Below, piece after piece: positions 1 through 5,096 of a stretch of DNA of 5,096 bases. The stretch covers positions 1 to 5,096 of the forward strand of contig JADZBJ010000085.1 of NCBI GenBank assembly GCA_020852155.1, in the 5' to 3' direction. The stretch comes from Saprospiraceae bacterium. Its GTDB lineage: Bacteria > Bacteroidota > Bacteroidia > Chitinophagales > Saprospiraceae. The translations under genes were made by a program, and so were the position numbers. The first letter of the stretch is position 1, and every line of letters starts with the position of its first letter. Below the pieces are notes generated by a model, which saw nothing but the letters and a program-made list of their open reading frames with translations, did no database searches and was not told where the DNA came from.

Positions 1-447
1 ATCCTCAAAATTCTCCAGGAAAACAGCAAAATCACCAACCTTGACCTTTCTAAAAAGATCGGTCTTTCTCCTGCCCCAACGCTCGAACGCGTTAAAAAAC
101 TGGAACAAAGCGATATCATTCAGAGCTACCACGCACAGGTTAATCCTGCACAGATGGGTCTTAATGTTAAAACTTTCGTACTCGTTTCACTGGCCTGGAA
201 AAAGGAAAATGCGCTGAACTCTTTCCTCGATAAAATTTCGGGCATTGACGAAGTTACTGAATGTTATATCATCACCGGCGAGGCTGACTTCCTGATGAAG
301 ATCGTTTGCCGCGATATTCCAACTTACGAGCAACTGCTGTTCAAAACCATTAGCCAAATTGAAGAAATTGAGCGCCTCAAAACCCTCATGACCCTTTCAA
401 CGGTTAAAGACGTCAAGACCCTCCCATACAACTACGACGATAAATAA
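1..447 (+). CDS. Lrp/AsnC-family transcriptional regulator, 5' end cut by window edge
   Basis: The reading frame is open from base 1 to the TAA ending at 447, giving 148 residues. Family members are usually about 150-160 residues, so only about ten N-terminal residues should be missing. Residues 1-40 form the winged helix-turn-helix of AsnC/Lrp proteins: ILKILQENSKIT, LDLSKKIGLSPAPTLERVKKLE with the recognition helix near 23-35, then the IIQSYHAQVNP wing and linker. Residues 53-148 form the RAM (Lrp/AsnC ligand-binding) domain, with strand FVLVSLAW, helix ALNSFLDKISGIDEV and the effector-site loop ITGEADFLM (G93, D96). These proteins are cytoplasmic, usually assemble as dimers to octamers, and sense amino acids or other small molecules to control metabolic genes. 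The ligand and targets cannot be told from sequence. The ATG at 154 is an internal methionine, not the start, because the HTH lies upstream of it in frame. A terminator follows 23 nt after the stop, so this transcript probably ends before maf. Confidence 0.93.
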   Translation: MLKILQENSKITNLDLSKKIGLSPAPTLERVKKLEQSDIIQSYHAQVNPAQMGLNVKTFVLVSLAWKKENALNSFLDKISGIDEVTECYIITGEADFLMKIVCRDIPTYEQLLFKTISQIEEIERLKTLMTLSTVKDVKTLPYNYDDK

Positions 448-470
448 TCATCATTGTATGTGTCTTTGAC

Positions 471-508
471 AAAATGCCCTTGCCAGAACTTTCCGGCAGG
501 GGCATTTT
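471..508 (+). terminator. Hairpin terminator after the Lrp/AsnC gene
   Basis: Two 14-nt arms (471-484, AAAATGCCCTTGCC; 495-508, GGCAGGGGCATTTT) pair fully except for one G-T wobble, around a 10-nt loop. The GC-rich core is flanked by A4 on the 5' side and T4 on the 3' side, the usual form of an intrinsic terminator that may work in both directions. It starts 23 nt after the regulator's stop codon. The T-run after the stem is short (TTTTAGTTGG), so strength is uncertain. Confidence 0.8.
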
Positions 509-510
509 AG

Positions 511-620
511 TTGGTTATTTGTTGAATTGGGGATTTGGTTATTTGTGGAACTGGTTATTCGGTTATTTCATAACATATTTAATTTGACAAATAACCAATT
601 CAACAAATAACCAAATAACC
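511..620. repeat. GGTTATTT-unit inverted repeat with 8-bp periodicity
   Basis: This is an intergenic block between the regulator and maf. The forward unit GGTTATTT or GGTTATTC begins at 513, 537, 553 and 561 (steps of 24, 16 and 8). The reverse complement AAATAACC begins at 589, 605 and 613 (steps of 16 and 8), so every step is a multiple of 8. A perfect 20-bp inverted repeat joins 511-530 to 595-614. If eight bases of the left arm (531-538, GGATTTGG) are skipped, pairing continues for 8 more bp (539-546 with 587-594), so the arms differ by exactly one unit length. The central 40 nt (547-586) include AT-rich sequence. No reading frame crosses the block convincingly. It may be a family of dispersed intergenic repeats, a structured RNA element, or a protein-binding array. 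Sequence alone does not decide. Confidence 0.85.
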
Positions 621-632
621 ATCTCAACAGAA

Positions 633-650
633 CATCATCACATCACATCA
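633..650 (+). repeat. Low-complexity CATCA tract in the maf leader
   Basis: Four CATCA copies (633, 636, 641 and 646, the first two overlapping) lie 10-27 nt upstream of the maf ATG. The tract has almost no G and should leave the leader unstructured. That suits a gene without a Shine-Dalgarno sequence, since none is visible between 640 and 659. It is probably compositional rather than a specific site. Confidence 0.5.
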
Positions 651-659
651 TATCAATAA

Positions 660-1232
660 ATGCGTCCACTGATACTTGCCTCAAAAAGTCCGCGTCGAAG
701 CCAGTTGTTGCGAGAAGCGGGCTTTGATTTTCGTGTTGAAACTTTCGATGTTGACGAAAGTTTCCCGGCCGATATGCCTGCCGAAGAAGTAGCACCCTGG
801 CTGGCCCAACTGAAAGCGCGAGCCGCTGAGGGACTCATTCAGGATCAGGAGATTATTCTCGCTGCAGATTCGACAGTCATTCTGGATGGCGTTGTGTACA
901 ACAAACCCGAAGACTATGCCGACGCTTTCAGGATGATTCGCCTGCTGGCAGGTAAACAACATACGGTCGTAACGGGCGTATGCCTGTTGTCAAAAGAAAA
1001 AGAAGTTGTTTTTTCCAGCCATACCAAAGTCTGGATTGGTTCAATGACCGACGAAGAAATTGATTACTACATCCGTTCTTGCGAACCTTTCGACAAGGCT
1101 GGATCATACGGCGCTCAGGAGTGGATTGGCCATTGCAAAATCACACGCATCGAAGGTACGTTCACCAACGTTATGGGCTTGCCGGTGGATATGGTTTATG
1201 AGGCGCTTAGATCAGGATTTTCCGGATTCTAG
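660..1232 (+). CDS. maf: Maf family nucleoside triphosphate pyrophosphatase (YhdE/dTTP-UTP type)
   Basis: The product is a complete 190-residue cytoplasmic protein of normal family length. Maf proteins hydrolyse non-canonical or surplus nucleoside triphosphates to monophosphate and pyrophosphate (house-cleaning); the family has also been linked to septum inhibition. Visible motifs in order: LASKSPRRSQLL (6-17, the phosphate-binding SxSPRR signature), KARAA (52-56), AADSTVILDG (68-77, with the acidic residue D70), NKPEDYADAFRMIRLLAGKQHTVVTG (81-106, with K82), EPFDKAGSYGAQ (142-153) and NVMGLPVDMVYEAL (170-183). The EPFDKAGSYGAQ form matches the YhdE branch, which prefers dTTP and UTP, rather than the YceF branch, so that substrate is inferred. 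AADSTV has an extra serine compared with the common AADTVV form. The ATG at 660 directly precedes the conserved N-terminus, leaving little choice of start; no Shine-Dalgarno is seen. The last seven residues (RSGFSGF) are encoded by the left arm of the downstream repeat. Confidence 0.95.
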   Translation: MRPLILASKSPRRSQLLREAGFDFRVETFDVDESFPADMPAEEVAPWLAQLKARAAEGLIQDQEIILAADSTVILDGVVYNKPEDYADAFRMIRLLAGKQHTVVTGVCLLSKEKEVVFSSHTKVWIGSMTDEEIDYYIRSCEPFDKAGSYGAQEWIGHCKITRIEGTFTNVMGLPVDMVYEALRSGFSGF

Positions 1233-1352
1233 GATTTTCTGGATTTTTCCTCATCGTGGAATCAAATTTCATTCAGCCCCTTTTCAGCCATAAAATCCTA
1301 AAAATCCCCTAAATCAAATCCTGCAAATCCTAAAATCCGGAAAATCCTGATC
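1210..1352. repeat. AGGATTTT-unit long inverted repeat between maf and the glycosyltransferase gene
   Basis: The arms 1210-1246 and 1316-1352 pair at 34 of 37 positions, with mismatches at 1229/1333, 1238/1324 and 1240/1322. The outermost 19 bp (1210-1228 with 1334-1352) are perfect. The loop is 69 nt. The arms are built from short units: GGATT begins at 1215, 1224, 1232 and 1241 (steps 9, 8, 9) and AATCC begins at 1294, 1303, 1317, 1326, 1334 and 1343, mostly 8-9 apart. The extra AATCC units in the loop allow pairing in other registers, for example 1241-1248 with 1300-1307. The left arm covers the last codons and stop of maf, and the right arm ends one base before the GTG at 1354. It could be a dispersed intergenic repeat, a transcript hairpin that separates or attenuates the two genes, or both. 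There is no clean T-run, so a simple intrinsic terminator is not obvious. Confidence 0.88.
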
Positions 1353-1353
1353 C

Positions 1354-2451
1354 GTGACAATTATCTGCACTGTTACCAACGACCTGACTTTTGACCAACG
1401 CATGCAGCGCATTTGCGCATCGTTGGTGGCTGACGGGCATGTTGTATGCCTGGTTGGTCGGCAGATGTCTGGCTCTGCGGCATTAAAGGACATGCCTTTT
1501 CAGCAGTTCAGGCTGAAATGCCGTTGGAACAAAGGGCCTTTATTTTACCTTGAGTACAACTTCCGGCTGTTTCGCTACTTAATGAAGATTCAGTATGATG
1601 CAGTTTGCTCCGTTGACCTTGACACGTTGCCTGCCGGATGCGCTGCTACCTTGATGCGCCGAAAAAAGCGCGTATTTGATGCGCATGAGTACTTCACAGA
1701 AGTACCTGAAGTCGTTGACCGGCCTGTTGTGCGTTGGGTTTGGTCGAAAGTGGCTGACTGGTGTTTGCCATTTTATCGCTACGCTTACACTGTTGGGCCG
1801 GGATTGGCAGGCATTTTTACTCAAAAATATGGTATCTCGTTTGGCGTGGTGCGTAACACCCCCACCTATCAGTCCCAACGAGTCATTGCGGAAAAAGCAC
1901 AACCACTGATGTTACTATATCAGGGCGCGCTGAATGAAGGTCGCGGTATTGAGGCTTTGTTAGCAGCGTTGAAAAAGGTAGATGACGTCCAGTTGATTTT
2001 GGCGGGGGAAGGAGATTTGTCTGCACAACTGCGCATATTGGCGCAACAACCTGAACTGCTCGATAAAGTCCGGTTTCTGGGCTTTGTGACGCCTGAAGAC
2101 CTGAAAAAACTAACCCCCAAAGCCTGGGTTGGGGTTAACCTGCTGGAAAAACGCGGCCTCTCCTACTATTATTCACTGGCCAACAAATTCTTCGATTACA
2201 TACAGGCAGAAGCACCTGTATTAACCATGCAATTCCCTGAATATCAGGCACTTAATCAAGAATTTGAAGTAGCAAGACTGGTGCCAGACCTGAACCCCGA
2301 AGGCATCATCCATGCCATTGAGTCCTTGAAAGACCCGGCTGAATATGAACGTTTACGCCAAAATTGCGCCCGGGCACGCCAGCAATGGCATTGGGCTATT
2401 GATGAACAGGTTTTACTGCAAACCTGGCGTGACGTTAGTGTTTCGGACTAA
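1354..2451 (+). CDS. Glycosyltransferase, GT-B fold, GT4-like
   Basis: The 365-residue protein should transfer a sugar from a nucleotide-sugar donor to an envelope acceptor such as lipid, polysaccharide or protein. Donor and acceptor cannot be named. The N-terminal Rossmann half starts with IICTVTNDLTFDQRMQRICASLVADGH (3-29), typical of GT-B enzymes of the Bacteroidota, followed by VDLDTLPAG (87-95) and KRVFDAHEYFTEVPE (105-119). The C-terminal donor-binding half has LLYQGALNEGRGIEALLAAL (187-206), LILAGEGDL (214-222), VRFLGFV (239-245) and SLANKFFDYIQAEAPVL (274-290), which resembles the 'NKxFEYmaaGxPV' loop of GT4 enzymes. There is no signal peptide or membrane span, so it probably acts at the inner face of the membrane. 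The start is GTG: an in-frame TGA lies at 1348-1350, so nothing further upstream is possible, and the family N-terminal motif begins at once. There is no Shine-Dalgarno, and the bases before GTG belong to the inverted repeat. The 3' end overlaps the convergent acylase gene by 17 bp. Confidence 0.9.
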   Translation: MTIICTVTNDLTFDQRMQRICASLVADGHVVCLVGRQMSGSAALKDMPFQQFRLKCRWNKGPLFYLEYNFRLFRYLMKIQYDAVCSVDLDTLPAGCAATLMRRKKRVFDAHEYFTEVPEVVDRPVVRWVWSKVADWCLPFYRYAYTVGPGLAGIFTQKYGISFGVVRNTPTYQSQRVIAEKAQPLMLLYQGALNEGRGIEALLAALKKVDDVQLILAGEGDLSAQLRILAQQPELLDKVRFLGFVTPEDLKKLTPKAWVGVNLLEKRGLSYYYSLANKFFDYIQAEAPVLTMQFPEYQALNQEFEVARLVPDLNPEGIIHAIESLKDPAEYERLRQNCARARQQWHWAIDEQVLLQTWRDVSVSD

Positions 2452-4906
2452 ACGTTTGGCGATATTTGGCCTGATCGGCGGCCTCTTCTGGCGACTTCCA
2501 GAAATACAAAGGGAAATATTGTCCGGTTGCCCAGGCATCCAGCATGTCATCGTAGTACTTACTGCCAGGATTGCCGGATTGTCCGCCGGGATATACACCC
2601 TGAGCCGTTACCTGATCACCGAGTTCCACAATCATGCGCCAGGAAGGCCCGAAAGCGCGATTTTGAGCGTTCGGCGCGGTGAAGTGTCCATTGACATTCT
2701 GTAGTTTCCTGCTGAAAGGCTCCATCATACCGATGTGGCTAACAACCACTTCACGCGCTTGTCCCCAGGGCGCTTTTTTGAGTGGATTCGAGCGGAAATA
2801 TTGCTGCATCTTCTGAAATGACTCCGTGACGATATTCCGAGCGGTTTCCCGGTAAGGTGTTTTCGGATGATCAAAAAAGATAGACGAACTGTCCGTTTGC
2901 AATAGTTCTATAAAACGCCAGGCTTCGGGCATCAGAATTTGTTCACCCTTCTCCTTACGGAGCAGCATTTCATCCCAGGTGGCGACGTAGCAAGAGTCAA
3001 ACCACGATTCAAAAATGGTGGGCGCCAGGGCATCGGCGTCGTATTGATAATCCCAGTTAGCCAGTTCGGCCACCATCTGACGGCCGTCATTATCCAGGCT
3101 GTTCAGGTCGAGCAACGATAACATGGCTGGCGTTGCATCCGCAGCCCGATAACTGTAATTATCGAGTTGCATGGCTTTCAGGCTGTCAGGTGTTGAGGTC
3201 GTAAGTTTGGCCAGCCTGTCGAAAATCCTCCGGCTCCTGAAATCCTCGAATTTTCCAAGGAAATAGTACGGATATGACGGCGGCGCGCTTTGCTGGTTGG
3301 CCGAGAATACAAAGCCTCGCGACGGGTTTTTCATGGTGGGCACCTGATCCATCGGAATGAAGTTATGCCAGGCATTTTTCCAGGTGCTGCCGTCCATGAT
3401 AAACCGACCTTGCTGGAAACCGCGAACCGGATATTTACCCTGTGTGCGAATGGCAATATCGCCTTGCCTGTCTGCAAAAATGATATTCTGCGCCGGGTTA
3501 TCGAAGTTGACCGCTGCTTTCATGTAATCTTCGAAGTTTTTGGCTTTCATCATGCCATCCACAAAATCGAGTTGCGCTACTTCGGCTACATCATGCGCCA
3601 GCCATCGGTATGCGCAGTCGCGCAGCGGGTGTTTTGGGTCGTCGTCGTGCGTGATTGGGCCCCAAACGGTATAACGCACCGTATCGAATACTGAAGGTTT
3701 GCCTTTCAGTTTGATTTCTTCAATTTTCAGGTTGGCTTCTCTGGGTTTGCCATCCAGTTCGTAACGCGTTCTTTCCGGGTTCAGCCATTTGATTTGATAC
3801 CAGTCCGCCACGTCGTGGCTGGCATTGGTCACGCCCCACGCGACGTTGTCATTGAAACCGATGATGACGCCCGGCACACCCGGCAGCGAAACGCCGTAAA
3901 CATTTACTTCCGGGGTGTGAATATGTACCTGATACCAAACAGAAGGCAGGCTCAGGCGCAGGTGTGGGTCATTCGCCAGTAACGGGTGGCCGCTTTTGGT
4001 TTTTGCGCCGTTTACAGCCCAGTTATTGCTGCCGACAAACGGGCCTTCTGCGGAAACATTCTCACGATCAAGCCAGCCCTGTTCGTCGGTGGCTGTTGTG
4101 GTATCGGCCAGGGCGCGGGCAGGCGCTTCATACTGCGATGGCAAAACGGCTATATTTTTCCATTGTCCTGTATCTGGTACGATGGCTTGCTGTTTTGGGC
4201 TCCATTCCGGGTACAGGTAATCGAATGTCTGCTGGCCGAACGCCTGCAAGGCATTGGTCGAAGGCAGGTCAAACTCGTCTGTGCTCAGTATTTCAGCCAT
4301 GTTTTCGCTGATGAGGGCCGTTTTGAGCGGATGCCATTTTTCAGGCGCATAACCCAGCAGTTTGAACTCCACGGGGTATTCGCTCTGCGATATTGATTCA
4401 ATCCACGCATTTACGCCTGCGGCATAAGATTCCACCAATTGCAAGGTAGCCGGCGCTTTTTGCCAACTCAACAGGTCATTTTCTGCAGCGGTCAGCATGC
4501 CCCTTCTGCGGCTGCTTTTGTCTGCGGCCAGGGTGCGTTCGCCCAGCACTTCCGACAGGCGGCCCGATGCCTTGCGCGAGCCGATGTCCATTTGCCACAA
4601 GCGGTTTTGCGCCGTTACGAAGCCCTGCACCATCATGGCGTCATTCATGTTTTGGGCATAAATGTGCGGTATAAGGCGCTCGTCGTACAACACTTGCACT
4701 GGCCCCGACAAGCCGGGCAGATTAACATCGTCAAAATGCGGGCCGGTCAACGGCTCGCCATTGGACCAAAAGCCACTGAACGGATTCAGGAACTGACCAA
4801 GCGGCGGTACGGGCTTGTCGGCAACCATCAAACCGGTACTCAATCGCCAGATGACCAAGGTAGTCAGGCCGGCAGCCAACAGGAATTTAAGCAAACGAAA
4901 AATCAT
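2435..4906 (-). CDS. Penicillin acylase family protein (peptidase S45, Ntn-hydrolase), membrane-anchored or exported
   Basis: From the ATG at 4906 the protein has 823 residues, the usual length for an S45 precursor. A hydrophobic segment at 7-27 (LKFLLAAGLTTLVIW core) is a signal peptide or anchor and shows no lipobox cysteine. The alpha-chain region contains VQVLYDERLIPHIYAQN (71-87), AQNRLWQMDIGSRKASGRLSEVLG (99-122) and a spacer. The beta chain should begin at Ser293 in GPFVGSNNWAVNG (288-300; Ser codon at 4028-4030), the nucleophile freed by self-cleavage after Gly292. Further S45 marks are LLANDPHL (309-316), GVPGVIIGFNDNVAWGVTN (343-361), SANQQ (535-539; Asn537 is residue 245 of the predicted beta chain, matching the oxyanion Asn of penicillin G acylase) and a C-terminal GGQSGNPGSKYYDDMLDAWATGQYFPL region. 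All catalytic elements appear intact. The family cleaves amides such as beta-lactam side chains or acyl-homoserine lactones; the real substrate here is unknown. It should act in the periplasm. An in-frame TTG at 4915 fits the Shine-Dalgarno better and would add three residues. Confidence 0.93.
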   Translation of the reverse strand: MIFRLLKFLLAAGLTTLVIWRLSTGLMVADKPVPPLGQFLNPFSGFWSNGEPLTGPHFDDVNLPGLSGPVQVLYDERLIPHIYAQNMNDAMMVQGFVTAQNRLWQMDIGSRKASGRLSEVLGERTLAADKSSRRRGMLTAAENDLLSWQKAPATLQLVESYAAGVNAWIESISQSEYPVEFKLLGYAPEKWHPLKTALISENMAEILSTDEFDLPSTNALQAFGQQTFDYLYPEWSPKQQAIVPDTGQWKNIAVLPSQYEAPARALADTTTATDEQGWLDRENVSAEGPFVGSNNWAVNGAKTKSGHPLLANDPHLRLSLPSVWYQVHIHTPEVNVYGVSLPGVPGVIIGFNDNVAWGVTNASHDVADWYQIKWLNPERTRYELDGKPREANLKIEEIKLKGKPSVFDTVRYTVWGPITHDDDPKHPLRDCAYRWLAHDVAEVAQLDFVDGMMKAKNFEDYMKAAVNFDNPAQNIIFADRQGDIAIRTQGKYPVRGFQQGRFIMDGSTWKNAWHNFIPMDQVPTMKNPSRGFVFSANQQSAPPSYPYYFLGKFEDFRSRRIFDRLAKLTTSTPDSLKAMQLDNYSYRAADATPAMLSLLDLNSLDNDGRQMVAELANWDYQYDADALAPTIFESWFDSCYVATWDEMLLRKEKGEQILMPEAWRFIELLQTDSSSIFFDHPKTPYRETARNIVTESFQKMQQYFRSNPLKKAPWGQAREVVVSHIGMMEPFSRKLQNVNGHFTAPNAQNRAFGPSWRMIVELGDQVTAQGVYPGGQSGNPGSKYYDDMLDAWATGQYFPLYFWKSPEEAADQAKYRQTFSPKH

Positions 4907-4923
4907 AGTGCGCAAGTGATGTA

Positions 4924-4930
4924 CCTCCTC
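4924..4930 (-). promoter_or_regulatory. Strong Shine-Dalgarno (GAGGAGG) upstream of the acylase gene
   Basis: On the minus strand GAGGAGG is followed after 8 nt by an in-frame TTG (4915-4913) and after 17 nt by the ATG at 4906. Spacing favours TTG, which would give the N-terminus MRTMIFRLLKF. Codon preference favours ATG, giving MIFRLLKF. The next possible in-frame start upstream is a TTG at 4963, which would place the Shine-Dalgarno inside the gene and 19 polar residues before the signal segment, so I rejected it. The other genes in the window have no such site. Confidence 0.6.
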
Positions 4931-4947
4931 TGAAAGAAGGGAGTTTC

Positions 4948-4961
4948 GGTTTTTTAAAACC
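4948..4961. other. Short palindrome in the acylase 5' region
   Basis: GGTTTT (4948-4953) and AAAACC (4956-4961) form a 6-bp inverted repeat around two bases, 42 nt upstream of the acylase ATG. It could be an operator half-site pair or a weak leader hairpin. It is short and AT-rich, so chance is a fair explanation. Confidence 0.25.
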
Positions 4962-5019
4962 AATCATTAGTTTGAGTTCATGGTTAAAAGCGTGGAGTTT
5001 ATTTCGAATCTTGAAGTCC

Positions 5020-5089
5020 GGCAAAACATTGATTTTGAAATTTTTTAAAAAAATTAATTTCAAAAATGACAATGAAACAGCGTTTTGCC
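5020..5089. repeat. Nested AT-rich inverted repeats upstream of the acylase gene
   Basis: An inner perfect 10-bp inverted repeat (5033-5042 TTTTGAAATT with 5056-5065 AATTTCAAAA, 13-nt loop) sits inside an outer perfect 8-bp one (5020-5027 GGCAAAAC with 5082-5089 GTTTTGCC). The right side has 11 more unpaired bases between the arms than the left. The region 4931-5096 is much more AT-rich than the genes and holds no convincing coding sequence; a 69-residue minus-strand frame here has no recognisable features. It probably contains the acylase promoter, but I could not place a Bacteroidota-type promoter (TTG then TAnnTTTG) with confidence. The repeat might also be the 3' end of a gene lying to the right. 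Confidence 0.5.
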
Positions 5090-5096
5090 TTAACAT

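Noticed and set aside
154..447. A separate 97-residue gene starting at the ATG at 154
   Set aside because: The frame is open to base 1 and the upstream part encodes the helix-turn-helix of an Lrp/AsnC protein, so this is only the C-terminal part of that gene.
584..589. TTGACA, a perfect sigma-70 -35 box upstream of maf
   Set aside because: There is no matching -10 at 16-18 bp, the sequence sits in the repeat block, and Bacteroidota promoters use a different consensus.
511..620. CRISPR-like array or insertion sequence ends
   Set aside because: The units are 8 bp, lack spacers of constant length, and appear in both orientations. There is no transposase gene and no target-site duplication can be seen.
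2111..2137. TAACCCC/GGGGTTA inverted repeat with a 13-nt loop
   Set aside because: It lies inside the glycosyltransferase coding sequence over well-formed protein (TPKAWVGVN) and is most likely a codon-level coincidence.
4439..4933. A 164-residue plus-strand reading frame opposite the acylase
   Set aside because: It lies entirely across the acylase N-terminal coding region and its upstream region, has no recognisable motif, and is best explained as an antisense shadow of a well-supported gene.
4887..5096. A 69-residue minus-strand reading frame before the acylase
   Set aside because: It runs through AT-rich DNA and the inverted repeats, overlaps the acylase start in another frame, and shows no family features. 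It could continue past the right edge, but nothing supports it as real.

Overview
The window looks like chromosomal housekeeping and cell-envelope DNA from a member of the Bacteroidota, probably Bacteroidales-like. This rests on protein style (the ends of the Lrp/AsnC regulator and the Maf protein, a penicillin-acylase relative with a PPLGQFLNPFSGFW-type N-terminus), weak or absent Shine-Dalgarno sequences on three of four genes, and intergenic blocks of short A/T-rich inverted repeats. The phylum is an inference, because no rRNA or other marker gene is present. I see no mobile element, tRNA, rRNA, CRISPR array or defence system.

Layout: (1) 1-447 (+), an Lrp/AsnC-family regulator cut by the left edge, followed by a hairpin terminator at 471-508. 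(2) 509-659, an intergenic region holding a GGTTATTT-type inverted repeat with 8-bp periodicity, then a CATCA-rich leader. (3) 660-1232 (+), a complete Maf/YhdE-type nucleoside triphosphate pyrophosphatase. (4) 1210-1352, a second, unrelated inverted repeat built from AGGATTTT-like units spaced 8-9 bp apart. It begins inside the last codons of maf and ends one base before the next start codon. (5) 1354-2451 (+), a GT-B fold (GT4-like) glycosyltransferase. (6) 2435-4906 (-), a large penicillin acylase family (S45, Ntn-hydrolase) protein convergent with the glycosyltransferase, the two genes overlapping by 17 bp at their 3' ends. (7) 4907-5096, the AT-rich upstream region of the acylase gene, with a strong Shine-Dalgarno and nested inverted repeats but no convincing gene.

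The genes do not form an obvious single pathway. The regulator has its own terminator. maf and the glycosyltransferase lie in the same direction but are separated by a long potential hairpin, so co-transcription is uncertain. The acylase is expressed from the right on the opposite strand. The most notable non-coding signal is that maf is bracketed by two different repeat families with the same architecture: short 8-9 bp units arranged as a long inverted repeat. One of them shapes both a stop region and a start region. That is where I would look for something under-described. The protein-coding content itself is ordinary.
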